A stretch of DNA of 64,000 bases from MADRE3 sp963718195 (GCA_963718195.1 CAVQYQ010000005.1:620001-684000); one strand, 5' to 3'. Numbered from the stretch's first letter, positions 1-8,097 are shown. Notes: generated by a model from the sequence alone, not told the origin. Made by a program: numbers and translations.

Positions 1-256
1 CGTCAGGAAGGCGCAAAAGCTGCATGACACTGGCGAGGGTACCGACACGGTGGATTCCACCAGGACCCGGCTCATCGGTCGCAGGACTTTTCTGGGCGAC
101 AAGGAATATCTCTGTTCGCTTATCCATGGCATCTTCAAGGGCCTGAATAGACTGTTTACGGCCAACCACCAGAGGAGCTACCATATGCGGGAAAATAACA
201 ATATCGCGCAAAGGCATTAATGGATAAAGCTTTGTGTCACCTTTTTTTTCTGTCAT
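1..256 (-). CDS. lon: Lon protease, N-terminal fragment (cut by window edge)
   Basis: Only the first 85 codons are visible; the gene runs off the left edge. The translation begins MTEKKGDTKLYPLMPLRDIV and continues through FPHMVAPLVVGR and GTLASVMQLLRLPD, the typical start of the Lon substrate-binding N-domain. The ATP-dependent AAA+ and Ser-Lys protease domains lie outside. The ATG at 256-254 has a CAGGAG-type Shine-Dalgarno sequence about 11 bases upstream. Only 26 bases separate it from the clpX stop, so it is probably read through from clpX. Lon degrades misfolded and regulatory proteins in the cytoplasm. Confidence 0.93.
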   Translation of the reverse strand, partial: MTEKKGDTKLYPLMPLRDIVIFPHMVAPLVVGRKQSIQALEDAMDKRTEIFLVAQKSPATDEPGPGGIHRVGTLASVMQLLRLPD

Positions 257-282
257 GATTTATTTTAAAACTCCTGTTACCT

Positions 283-1560
283 TCAGGCACTTTTTAATTC
301 ATCTTCAACATCAGACTTCTGGTAGAGAATAACCGGATAATCACCATTGGTGATAACCTGCTCACTGATAACGCACTCCTGAACATCCTTTTTCGACGGC
401 AGATCGTACATCACGTCAAGCATCGCCTGCTCAAGCACAGATCTGAGGCCCCGGGCTCCAGACTTTCTCTCAAGTGCTTTACGGGCAACCGCAGAGAGAG
501 CACCTTCAGTAAATCTCAATTGAATACTCTCAAATTCAAAAAGCTTCTGGTACTGTTTGGTCAGTGCATTTCTCGGCTCGCGTAAAATCCTGACAAGATC
601 CTCTTCCATCAGTTCTTCCATTGTGGCAATCACAGGAAGCCTGCCAACCAGCTCGGGGATCAGGCCGAATTTCAGCAGATCTTCCGGTTGCACCATGGCC
701 AGCAATTCACCCAGTTTTTTCTTCGAGTCACTGACAACTTCCGCCGTCAAACCAATCGATTTGGTGCCTGAACGGCGCTTAACGACATTGTCCAGCCCGA
801 CAAAGGCACCACCGACAATAAAGAGGATGTTGGTGGTATCGATTTTAACCAAATCCTGCTGCGGGTGCTTACGTCCGCCTTTGGGAGGAATTGAGGCGAC
901 AGTACCTTCGATTATTTTCAGCAGTGCCTGCTGTACACCTTCGCCGGAAACATCCCTGGTAAGAGATGGACTGTCTGATTTACGGGCAATTTTGTCTATT
1001 TCGTCGATGTAAATAATGCCGCGCTCAGCCCTCTCAATATCGTGATCTGCAGCCTGCAGCAGGTTAACAAGGATATTTTCAACATCTTCACCGACATATC
1101 CAGCTTCAGTCAATGTCGTTGCGTCTGCGATACAAAAGGGTACCTGTAGTATCTTTGCGAGTGTCTGGGCAACAAGTGTTTTTCCAGAACCGGTCGGGCC
1201 GATAAGAATGATGTTTGATTTCTGCAGTTCAACATCGTCCTCATCACTGGGAGCATCAATTCTTTTATAGTGATTGTGTACAGCTACCGACAACACCTTC
1301 TTGGCATGGTCCTGGCCAATAACATACTGGTCAAGGTGTTCCTTTATCTCCATTGGTTTCAGTGAGGCCGGTTTGAAATCATTACCATCTTCAGCGTCAC
1401 CGATCGTCTCGTCCTCTTCCTGGACGATCTCATTGCAGAGCTCAATGCATTCGTCGCAAATATAGACGTCCGGACCCGCAATCAGTTTTTCAACGTCATC
1501 CTGATTCTTGCCACAGAAAGAGCATTTGCATTCAGGTTCTCTGATATCAAAATCACTCAT
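283..1560 (-). CDS. clpX: ATP-dependent Clp protease ATP-binding subunit ClpX
   Basis: A 425-residue AAA+ unfoldase that feeds substrates into ClpP. The N-terminal zinc-binding domain has Cys13-x2-Cys16 and Cys35-x2-Cys38. Walker A is GPTGSGKT at 121-128, the GYVG pore loop is near 154-157, Walker B (IIYIDEID) is near 182-189, and the RKH-type loop appears as GGRKHP. The sensor-2 region reads RSGARGLRSVLE. Length and domain order are normal for the family. It starts 3 bases after the clpP stop, so the two are certainly co-transcribed, with lon following. Confidence 0.98.
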   Translation of the reverse strand: MSDFDIREPECKCSFCGKNQDDVEKLIAGPDVYICDECIELCNEIVQEEDETIGDAEDGNDFKPASLKPMEIKEHLDQYVIGQDHAKKVLSVAVHNHYKRIDAPSDEDDVELQKSNIILIGPTGSGKTLVAQTLAKILQVPFCIADATTLTEAGYVGEDVENILVNLLQAADHDIERAERGIIYIDEIDKIARKSDSPSLTRDVSGEGVQQALLKIIEGTVASIPPKGGRKHPQQDLVKIDTTNILFIVGGAFVGLDNVVKRRSGTKSIGLTAEVVSDSKKKLGELLAMVQPEDLLKFGLIPELVGRLPVIATMEELMEEDLVRILREPRNALTKQYQKLFEFESIQLRFTEGALSAVARKALERKSGARGLRSVLEQAMLDVMYDLPSKKDVQECVISEQVITNGDYPVILYQKSDVEDELKSA

Positions 1561-1563
1561 TTT

Positions 1564-2166
1564 CTAGTCTTCCCTATCCGATTCAGTTCTTTTCATGAGG
1601 ACCTTGTCTATTATACCATACTTTCTGGCCTCGTCTGCATTCATAAAATTATCGCGTTCAGTATCAGCAGCAATCTTTTTAACCGTGTGTTTGGTGTGTT
1701 TGGCTAAAATTTTGTTGAGATCCTCACGCATTCTCAGAATTTCCCTGGCATGAATGTCTATATCCGTCGCCTGACCCTGAAATCCGCCCATTGGTTGATG
1801 TATCATAATTCTTGAGTTGGGCAGCGTATATCGTTTCCCTTCTGTCCCGGCTGCCAATAACAGGGCACCCATTGAAGCGGCTTGCCCCATACAGAGCGTG
1901 GCAATATCACATTTCACGAACTGCATGGTATCATAAATAGCCATACCAGATGTTACCGACCCTCCAGGAGAATTAATGTAGAAGGTAACATCTTTATCCG
2001 GATCCTCTGCTTCCAGAAAAAGCAGTTGAGCGATAATCACATTTGCCACGTCATCGTTTATGCCTGAACCAAGAAAGATTATCCGTTCCTTGAGTAACCG
2101 TGAATAGATATCATATGCTCTCTCCCCCCGAGGACTCTGCTCAACAACCATAGGTACAAGATTCAT
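1564..2166 (-). CDS. clpP: ATP-dependent Clp protease proteolytic subunit ClpP
   Basis: A 200-residue serine peptidase that forms the double-heptamer chamber used by ClpX. The catalytic triad is Ser98 (GQAASMG), His123 (MIHQPMGG) and Asp172. The open frame extends upstream to 2253, but the ATG at 2166 is preferred: it has a strong AGGGGA ribosome-binding site 6 bases upstream, and the protein then begins MNLVPMVVEQ, the usual ClpP N-terminus. The 29 upstream residues do not look like a ClpP propeptide. It lies between tig and clpX, the standard bacterial order. Confidence 0.97.
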   Translation of the reverse strand: MNLVPMVVEQSPRGERAYDIYSRLLKERIIFLGSGINDDVANVIIAQLLFLEAEDPDKDVTFYINSPGGSVTSGMAIYDTMQFVKCDIATLCMGQAASMGALLLAAGTEGKRYTLPNSRIMIHQPMGGFQGQATDIDIHAREILRMREDLNKILAKHTKHTVKKIAADTERDNFMNADEARKYGIIDKVLMKRTESDRED

Positions 2167-2282
2167 TTTCGTTCCCCTAAAAGACGCGACTGCAACAGGC
2201 TGACGCCTTATGCAGTCGACATTATTTACAGATACGTTAACGCCGATAGACAATTTATCAACCGGGTTAACATAGATTTATC

Positions 2283-2424
2283 GAGCCACTTGCAAAACGC
2301 CCTTTTCGCTCAACCTCTACGTTATGTTTAAATTTTTATCCTCGGAATATCAATTATATACCTGCGGTAAAAATTTTTCGCATGCCTTGACGCTGAACGA
2401 AAATTATCATTTTGCAAAAGGCTC
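2283..2424. repeat. MITE-like palindromic repeat element between tig and clpP
   Basis: A 142-bp AT-rich non-coding element bounded by imperfect inverted arms of about 30 bases. The left arm (2283-2312) reads GAGCC, two bases, TTGCAAAA, five bases, TTTTCGCTCA. The right arm (2394-2424), read on the other strand, gives GAGCC, two bases, TTGCAAAA, six bases, TTTTCGTTCA. There is no obvious uridine tract, so it is not a simple terminator. A 67-codon frame crossing it on the minus strand looks spurious. No second copy was noticed in this window. The call of a mobile or REP-like repeat is inference from the arms. Confidence 0.55.
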
Positions 2425-2454
2425 TTATCAAGAGTAATTTTCCTATCTAGCGGC

Positions 2455-3879
2455 CTATTCCTCTTTTTCACCTTCTGCGTCAGCAACTTCATTTTTACCT
2501 GCCGCCCCAACGTTTTCCGATTCTTCTTCACCTTTTTTTACGGACTTTTTCGCAGCAGCTTTTTTCGCAGGCTTCTTTTCCTCTGTTTCATCGGCTGCGG
2601 GTTCAATTAAATTTGCCCCATCTCGCAGGAAGAGTAGAACCTTCTCGTTCAAAACCTCATTCATCAACGGTAGCAGGTCGTCCCGGTTCTGAAAGAATTC
2701 CTTTACTTTGGCAACAGACATATTGTACTGGTCGCCAATCTTTTTAAAAGATCGTTCGAGATCTTCGTCGTTGACCTTGATCTCCTCAGTTTCAGCAATC
2801 TTCTTAAGAATAAAATCGCCAGTTACCCGCTGAACCGCTACCGGTCGGTTATTTTTTTCAAGATCTGCCCGGTTCATACCGGCAGACTCGAGTGTCATTC
2901 CACTTTTCTCGAGTTGCTGTTCTGTCTGTTTGATCATTTCCTCTATTTCGAAGCTAACCAACCTCTCGGGCACCTCAAATTGATTTTTTTCAAGAAGTTT
3001 CTGCATGATACGATCGGTTAATTCACCGTCAGCGGCACCTTCTTTGTCGGCTTGCAATCGATCTCTGATAGCTGTCTTCAGCTCGTCAAGCGTTTTAAAC
3101 TGATCATTTACATCCTTTGCAAACTCGTCGTCGAGTTCTGCCAGCACACGCTCTTTGATGTCTTTGAGCTTAATCCGAAATTCAACTTTTTTACCGGCGA
3201 GAATTGGGTTTGGGTGCTTTTCGGGAAAATCAACTTCATGCTGTGCTTCTTCTCCCAGAGTCATGCCGACAAGTTTAGCCTCGAACTCCTGCCCCATCCG
3301 TCCAGAACCGACATCAACCGTGTAGTCGTCATTTTTAACCTGTTTCATGGGGTGCCCTTTGTGGAAGCCCTGGTAATCGACGATGACGACATCCCCCATT
3401 TCAACACTGCGCCCTTCAACGGATTTCAAGGCCGCCATATCGCGCTGCATTGTGGTCAATTCGAATTCAACAGCAGCCTCCTCGACGGTTGAGTCAGGCT
3501 TTTCTACCTCAATTCCCTTGTAATCGACAACCTCAAATTCAGGCCGAACATCTATCTGGGCGACATAGGTAAAAGTACCGTCTTCGTTGAAGGCTGGTTC
3601 CAATATCTCAGGATGAACGACAGGATCCAGGTCCTGCTTTTCAATAATGTCAAAATACGTTTCCTGCACCAGTTTTTCACCAACCTCTGCTTCTACCTGG
3701 GGCTTATAACTCTTGACGATGACACTGCGAGGCACCTTCCCTCTTCTAAACCCTTTCATTTTGGATTCTTTCTGAAGTTTAGAATATGCTTCGTCGAGTT
3801 TAACCTTTACCTGGTCTCCAGGAAGTGTGATGGTGACTTTTCTTGTCAAACCACTGATTTCTTCAACCTTTACATCCAT
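2455..3879 (-). CDS. tig: Trigger factor, ribosome-associated chaperone
   Basis: A 474-residue ATP-independent chaperone that binds the ribosomal exit tunnel. The N-terminal ribosome-binding domain contains the signature GFRRGKVP at 43-50. A FKBP-type peptidyl-prolyl isomerase domain follows at roughly 150-245, then the helical C-terminal chaperone arms. The last 45 or so residues form an extra tail of Lys/Ala-rich then Glu-rich sequence (KKPAKKAAAKK and beyond), longer than in enterobacterial trigger factors. It is first in a tig-clpP-clpX-lon series on the minus strand, 70 bases downstream of a tRNA-Leu gene. Confidence 0.97.
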   Translation of the reverse strand: MDVKVEEISGLTRKVTITLPGDQVKVKLDEAYSKLQKESKMKGFRRGKVPRSVIVKSYKPQVEAEVGEKLVQETYFDIIEKQDLDPVVHPEILEPAFNEDGTFTYVAQIDVRPEFEVVDYKGIEVEKPDSTVEEAAVEFELTTMQRDMAALKSVEGRSVEMGDVVIVDYQGFHKGHPMKQVKNDDYTVDVGSGRMGQEFEAKLVGMTLGEEAQHEVDFPEKHPNPILAGKKVEFRIKLKDIKERVLAELDDEFAKDVNDQFKTLDELKTAIRDRLQADKEGAADGELTDRIMQKLLEKNQFEVPERLVSFEIEEMIKQTEQQLEKSGMTLESAGMNRADLEKNNRPVAVQRVTGDFILKKIAETEEIKVNDEDLERSFKKIGDQYNMSVAKVKEFFQNRDDLLPLMNEVLNEKVLLFLRDGANLIEPAADETEEKKPAKKAAAKKSVKKGEEESENVGAAGKNEVADAEGEKEE

Positions 3880-3949
3880 TTGACATCATCCTTTTTTGAA
3901 GTGAAACACTGCATTACCCACGGAAAGGGCAACTATCGAAAAACGAATA

Positions 3950-4033
<84 letters not shown>

Positions 4034-4217
4034 TCATTAACAATCACACACCGTTAGCTCTTGACAACCGCCACAAATATGGAGTCTATCGAAAATCGAC
4101 TATTAATTACTGAGCTCCGACACGTCAAGTATTATGTGTGAACATATAAAAAAATCACAAAAAAGGAGGAACATACCATCAAATTGACAAAGTGACCATA
4201 TTTTTTATCTCTGTCTT

Positions 4218-4246
4218 TTGATAACATTGCTTGTAAAAGATATGAA
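4218..4246 (+). promoter_or_regulatory. Putative sigma-70 promoter for the selenoprotein DsbA gene
   Basis: A TTGATA -35 box at 4218-4223, a 17-base spacer and a TATGAA -10 box at 4241-4246 lie about 80 bases upstream of the ATG at 4327. A second TTGACA at 4184-4189 has only a weak -10 partner. The 293-base gap from 4034 to 4326 holds nothing else that I recognise. Confidence 0.5.
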
Positions 4247-4326
4247 TGATGGCTATTTTTGCTGTCGTGCTGTCCTGTGGAATTTATTTATCTGTCTATG
4301 TAGTTGAAATATAAAATGAGGTAACT

Positions 4327-5184
4327 ATGACACTAAAGTATAGAATTTTTACAGCTGCTGTCAGCGGTGCCCTGCTAGTAAGCACCCCTGCCTTGTCCCT
4401 GGCAGCGACATCTGCACCGGCTCTTGTTTCAGAAAAGACCATGAGCTGGCAGGTTCCTTATAAACCGGTTGATCTTGTTCAATCGGTCGATGGTAAGATG
4501 CTGTTCGTACTCACTGAAAATAATCGTGTATTAATTTATGAGCCAAACGGCACACTTAAAGGATCCATTCCGGTAGACAAGGGTGTTACTGCCATAGATA
4601 CCGATGCCCGGGGAGAAAACATTCTTCTGATCGACAGCGATAAGAATACCTTCACCTCCCTGTCGGTTGATTTCATAGTTTCCATTGATACTGCTGGTTC
4701 ACCGTTTCTGGGAAAAGCTGAGGCCCCGGTTACAATAGCAGTATTCACGGATTTTGAATGACCCTATTGCGGCAAACTGGCGCCGCAACTCGAGCAGGTG
4801 CTCGAGCAAAATCACGATACCGTTAAAATCGTCTTCAAAAACATGCCATTGCGTTTTCATAAATTTGCAGATCCTGCTGCCAGGGCTGCTCTTGCCGCAG
4901 GTGAGCAAGGAAAATTCTGGGAATTTCATGATGAGCTGTTTGCTGCCGAGAAACTCAGTGACCAGGTCATCAATCAAATCGCAGTTAAGCTCGGCCTTGA
5001 CATGACCAGATATGAGGCGGACATGAATTCTCCAGCCATCAAACAGAAGATCAGCAAAGATATGCGTGACGCCCAACTAGCTGGTGTCACCGGCACACCT
5101 ACCATTTTTATAAACGGACAACGACTCAAAAACCGATCTCCGCAAGGCTTCCAGGTCATGATCAATGAAGCTTTGAAAAATTGA
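4327..5184 (+). CDS. DsbA-family thioredoxin-fold selenoprotein (in-frame UGA at codon 145)
   Basis: Two open segments in one frame (4327-4758 and 4762-5184) are separated only by a TGA at 4759-4761. Read through, they give a 285-residue protein. It has a signal peptide (hydrophobic 8-22, LSLAA cleavage region near 23-27), then a roughly 100-residue repeat-like segment resembling part of a beta-propeller, then a DsbA-like domain. The UGA falls exactly on the first Cys of the CPYC redox motif, giving FE-Sec-PYCGKL, with Cys148 resolving. The rest is typical DsbA/DsbG: KNMPLRFHKFA, an alpha-helical insert and the cis-proline loop GTPTIF (Pro258). A GAGGT ribosome-binding site precedes the ATG. 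It is a predicted periplasmic thiol oxidoreductase or disulfide isomerase. A perfect hairpin follows the UGA and selA is in the window, so I read this as selenocysteine rather than a pseudogene. Confidence 0.88.
4759..4806 (+). promoter_or_regulatory. Candidate bacterial SECIS element with Sec UGA codon
   Basis: The UGA (4759-4761) is followed 27 bases later by a perfect 7-bp stem, CTCGAGC at 4789-4795 pairing with GCTCGAG at 4800-4806, closing an AGGT tetraloop (4796-4799). The loop begins 34 bases after the UGA and has G at its second position. Both values agree with the published bacterial SECIS consensus as I recall it (loop about 16-37 bases from UGA, G in the first two loop positions). 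It would recruit SelB to the ribosome. Confidence 0.8.
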
Positions 5185-5200
5185 CAAAACCAGCGCCTTA

Positions 5201-6181
5201 ATGCAACCAGATCAAGAGAGTCGAGAACTCAATTTCGACAGTAACGAACAGGCGATCACCCTTTTCGGGGACCTGAATAAAAACATTCAGGTCCTTGAAA
5301 ACGGGACAAATGCTACTGTCAAAATTCGTGGCACACGAGTAAATATTAGTGGTTCCAAACATGAAGTGAAGATAGCTGCCAGCCTTCTGGAACAACTCTA
5401 TGAATTGATTGGAACAGGATATCCCATCTACTCCTCTGATTTTGCCTTTGGCCTGAAAATTCTCCAATCAACACCATCTGCCCGTCTGGACAAAATCTTT
5501 CTTGACAAAGTCTTTGTTACCACCCGAAATCGCATCGTCTCACCCAAGACCCCCAATCAGAAACGCTACATTGATGCCATCAGGACCAATGATATTGTCT
5601 TTGGTATCGGGCCAGCCGGTACAGGGAAAACGTATTTAGCCGTTGCCATGGCGGTTTCCGCCCTGGCCAATAATGAGGTTCGCTCCATCATTCTGACAAG
5701 GCCCGCGGTAGAGGCAGGTGAAAAACTGGGATTCCTGCCGGGAGACCTTGCCCAGAAAGTCGATCCATATTTGCGCCCGTTAAATGACGCCTTAGTCGAT
5801 ATGGTTGGAGCCGAGAAGGCATCCGATTATATTCACCAGGGTGTTATTGAAATTGCCCCACTGGCATTCATGCGGGGAAGGACACTCGGCAATGCCTTTG
5901 TCATTCTTGATGAAGCCCAAAACACCACCAGGGAACAGATGAAAATGTTCCTCACCCGGATCGGCTTTGACTCAAGAGCTGTTATCACCGGAGACATCAC
6001 ACAGGTTGATCTCCCCACACAGCAACAATCAGGTCTTGTACAAGCAGAAAAATTGCTCTCACGGATTAGTGGCATTGGTTTCTGTAAATTCACCAAAGCA
6101 GACGTCGTTCGGCACCCTCTTGTTCAAAAAATTATCCATGCTTACGAGATCGATCAGGAGCAAAACGATACTGCCCGATAA
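5201..6181 (+). CDS. phoH: PhoH-like ATPase (YbeZ type)
   Basis: A 326-residue cytoplasmic protein with a small N-terminal KH-like RNA-binding region (about 15-75) followed by a P-loop ATPase of the PhoH family. Walker A is GPAGTGKT at 137-144 and Walker B is FVILDEAQN at 232-240, followed by TTREQMK and the arginine-rich ITGD stretch. The next gene encodes a YbeY domain; PhoH/YbeZ and YbeY neighbour each other in many bacteria and are linked to rRNA and small-RNA metabolism. It begins 16 bases after the selenoprotein stop, with no clear Shine-Dalgarno sequence. Confidence 0.93.
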   Translation: MQPDQESRELNFDSNEQAITLFGDLNKNIQVLENGTNATVKIRGTRVNISGSKHEVKIAASLLEQLYELIGTGYPIYSSDFAFGLKILQSTPSARLDKIFLDKVFVTTRNRIVSPKTPNQKRYIDAIRTNDIVFGIGPAGTGKTYLAVAMAVSALANNEVRSIILTRPAVEAGEKLGFLPGDLAQKVDPYLRPLNDALVDMVGAEKASDYIHQGVIEIAPLAFMRGRTLGNAFVILDEAQNTTREQMKMFLTRIGFDSRAVITGDITQVDLPTQQQSGLVQAEKLLSRISGIGFCKFTKADVVRHPLVQKIIHAYEIDQEQNDTAR

Positions 6182-6222
6182 TACAATGCCCACAGTCTAT
6201 TAACGAAATACTAGAGTGAACA

Positions 6223-7416
6223 ATGCCTGTTACATTAATTGATACGCTTTCCAGGTTTCGGTCTGACCAACGTGCAAGGCTCAAAGGTGTTGCGACGTTT
6301 TTATTGAACCGGAACAACATTGCCGGCCATAATGTTAATATCGTCCTGACCAATGATAAGGAAATCTCACAATTCAACAAACAGTTCAGGAAACAAAATG
6401 GCCCAACCAATGTTCTGAGTTTTCCTTTTGAAGCTGATGTTGATCCTCCTGGCAATGTACCATACCCGGATCGTGAACTTGGAGATATTATTATCTCGGT
6501 AGAAACGGCAGAGAAAGAAGCTCATCGTTATAATCAGACTGTTTACTATCGGTTAGCCTGGCTCATGACCCATGGTATTCTCCACCTGCTTGGATATGAT
6601 CACGAACGCTCAGAAGCAGATGCCAACGAGATGTATGAGTTGGAAGTACTATTGCTCGATGAATTGCAGAAACAAAGGAGAATGAAGATGACACATCTCA
6701 CAGTCAACCTCAATTACCTTGCAGCTCTTCGTCAAAAAAAAGTACTAAACGATCCAGATCCCATTACAGCAGCCGCCATTTGCGAACTTTCAGGTGCCAG
6801 GGGTATCAGCGTGCACCTGCGAGAGGACCGTCAGCCTATAAAGGAACGGGATGCTAAACTGCTCAGAGAAACCGTCAAGACCAAGTTAAATCTGGAGATG
6901 GGAACTTCCAAGGAAATTGTTAAATTTGCCGTAGACCTTCATCCTGACTTGGCAAAGCTGGTTCCGGAAAAAAGACAGGATTTTACTATTAATGGCGGGC
7001 TTGACCTGCTTTCTCAAAAAAAGAAGATCGGTCGAACGATAGAGAAACTAAGAAAAGAAAATATTCCCTCGTCACTTTTCATCGACCCCGACCCTGAAAT
7101 CGTTAAAATCTCGCACGAGCTTGGTGCATCGTTTGTGGAATTCAACACCTTGCCATATGCCAAATCCCATGACCGGGTCCTGCAGCATGCTGAATTTTCC
7201 CTTATCGAGTCCGCATCTGAAGAGGCGTGGCAGCTTGGCATGCAAGTCAGTGCAGGTCATGGCTTGAACTATAGTAATGCCACCCCGATTGCATCCCTTG
7301 ATACGATTGATGAACTGTCCGTCGGCCATGCGATCATATCACGGGCAGTGTTCTCTGGACTTGAGCAGGCAGTTCGAGATATGGAGACGATCATCCGGAA
7401 CAGTAACATATCATAA
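6223..7416 (+). CDS. Fusion of rRNA maturation RNase YbeY and pyridoxine 5'-phosphate synthase PdxJ
   Basis: One uninterrupted 397-codon frame encodes two complete enzymes. Residues 1-153 are YbeY, an endoribonuclease for 16S rRNA 3' processing; the zinc motif HGILHLLGYDH gives His117, His121 and His127. Residues 154-397 are PdxJ, the last enzyme of deoxyxylulose-5-phosphate-dependent vitamin B6 synthesis, with NLNYLAALR near 162-170, VHLRED around His198, LNLEM near 222-226, GHGLNY at 345-350 and SVGHAIISRA near 366-375. Each part matches its family's normal length. The junction has no linker: YbeY ends QKQRR and PdxJ starts MKMTHLTVN. A perfect AAAGGAG sits at the junction 7 bases before ATG 6688, so PdxJ could also be made separately. 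A lost stop codon between two adjacent genes is the simplest origin. Confidence 0.93.
   Translation: MPVTLIDTLSRFRSDQRARLKGVATFLLNRNNIAGHNVNIVLTNDKEISQFNKQFRKQNGPTNVLSFPFEADVDPPGNVPYPDRELGDIIISVETAEKEAHRYNQTVYYRLAWLMTHGILHLLGYDHERSEADANEMYELEVLLLDELQKQRRMKMTHLTVNLNYLAALRQKKVLNDPDPITAAAICELSGARGISVHLREDRQPIKERDAKLLRETVKTKLNLEMGTSKEIVKFAVDLHPDLAKLVPEKRQDFTINGGLDLLSQKKKIGRTIEKLRKENIPSSLFIDPDPEIVKISHELGASFVEFNTLPYAKSHDRVLQHAEFSLIESASEEAWQLGMQVSAGHGLNYSNATPIASLDTIDELSVGHAIISRAVFSGLEQAVRDMETIIRNSNIS
6674..6690 (+). promoter_or_regulatory. Internal ribosome-binding site and in-frame start for the PdxJ part
   Basis: AAAGGAG at 6674-6680 lies 7 bases before the ATG at 6688-6690, inside the ybeY-pdxJ fused frame and exactly where a free-standing PdxJ would begin (predicted 242 residues, a normal PdxJ length). 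Another ATG at 6682-6684 is too close to the Shine-Dalgarno sequence to be the better start. Use in the cell is inference. Confidence 0.65.
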
Positions 7417-7448
7417 CTTATTCAAGTGAAGACAATCCCCTTTGCTAA

Positions 7449-7477
7449 TTGACAACAGCGCTGCTGCTATGTTAAAA
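7449..7477 (+). promoter_or_regulatory. Sigma-70 promoter of tRNA-Leu(UAA)
   Basis: A TTGACA consensus -35 box at 7449-7454, a 17-base spacer and a TTAAAA -10 box at 7472-7477 end 11 bases before the 5' end of the tRNA, as expected for a short tRNA leader. Confidence 0.65.
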
Positions 7478-7488
7478 ACATCCATCCT

Positions 7489-7576
7489 GCCTTGGTGGTG
7501 GAATTGGTAGACACCAGGGACTTAAAATCCCTTGGGCCTTGCGCCCGTGCGAGTTCGAGTCTCGCCCGAGGCACCA
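7489..7576 (+). tRNA. tRNA-Leu, anticodon UAA
   Basis: An 88-base class II tRNA. Acceptor stem GCCTTGG pairs with CCGAGGC (one G-T wobble), and CCA is encoded at 7574-7576. The anticodon stem GGGA/TCCC carries loop CTTAAAA with anticodon UAA, reading UUA and UUG. The variable arm TGGGCCTTGCGCCC and the T loop GTTCGAGTC are clear. Confidence 0.97.
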
Positions 7577-7584
7577 GATACTGT

Positions 7585-7628
7585 AAGCGCAACCTTTCTG
7601 ACATAGAAGGGTTGCGCTTGCTTGTTTT
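7585..7628 (+). terminator. Rho-independent terminator after tRNA-Leu(UAA)
   Basis: A 15-bp stem (7585-7599 with 7605-7619, one G-T pair) with a 5-base loop GACAT is followed by GCTTGTTTT. It begins 8 bases after the tRNA CCA end. Confidence 0.85.
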
Positions 7629-7779
7629 ACCAGTAATATTAAATTTACATCACTATCGAGATAAGTATCATTTCTGAAGAGCGTGGTGGTGTATTACCCG
7701 ACATCAATACTCGAGATAGTGTTCCATACATTTGGTACTATTCATATCTTTCGGTTTCTTTTACAGGTTCATTGGCACG

Positions 7780-8097
7780 ATGCTTTGTCAATCTGCATAT
7801 TTTATACAATATCAAACAGTAACCCATGCTACCTGCGTACCTCCCTCGGGCAGAATAGCAGGCCTTGCTACGACAATTGTTTTTGCTGAAAATAAACACC
7901 AGGCCATGACCCGGGCAGCAAAACTAGTCGCCAAACATGAACTCGAGATAACAAGTTTTCTCAGACTACATATCCTTCAAGAAAAAAATCGCCAAATGTT
8001 TGGCAGTGTACTGAAATCTCTCTATTCCCGAGCTGAATTATATGGCGCTGCCATGCACTTTGACGCCTTGCCGACAAAGCCTCATTGCTGCAGGTGA
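7780..8097 (+). CDS. Small hypothetical protein
   Basis: A 105-codon frame with its first ATG at 7780; an upstream TTG at 7732 is the alternative start. The product has no signal peptide beyond a short apolar N-terminus and has no motif I can name. A protein-like central part, with QAMTRAAKLVAKHELEITSF then LRLHILQEKNRQMF, has balanced helix-forming composition that looks like real coding sequence rather than chance. The ribosome-binding site is weak. It stands alone between two tRNA genes with no operon partner. I do not recognise it. Confidence 0.45.
   Translation: MLCQSAYFIQYQTVTHATCVPPSGRIAGLATTIVFAENKHQAMTRAAKLVAKHELEITSFLRLHILQEKNRQMFGSVLKSLYSRAELYGAAMHFDALPTKPHCCR

Noticed and set aside
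557..1012. 151-codon plus-strand frame inside clpX
   Set aside because: It is antisense to a fully supported gene; Ser-rich composition is a codon-phase artefact. Many similar antisense frames in the window were rejected for the same reason.
2167..2253. N-terminal extension of clpP from ATG 2253
   Set aside because: The internal ATG at 2166 has a strong Shine-Dalgarno sequence and gives the standard ClpP N-terminus.
2328..2531. 67-codon minus-strand frame crossing the repeat element and the tig tail
   Set aside because: It lies in another frame of the tig end and the inverted-repeat element; composition is basic and low-complexity.
4327..4761. DsbA-like gene as a pseudogene broken by an in-frame stop
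   Set aside because: The stop is UGA at the exact redox Cys position, the rest of the fold is intact, a SECIS-like hairpin follows and selA is present; selenocysteine explains all of this.
7780..7796. Sigma-54-like TTGGCACG sequence near 7774
   Set aside because: The GC of the -12 element is missing at the required spacing.
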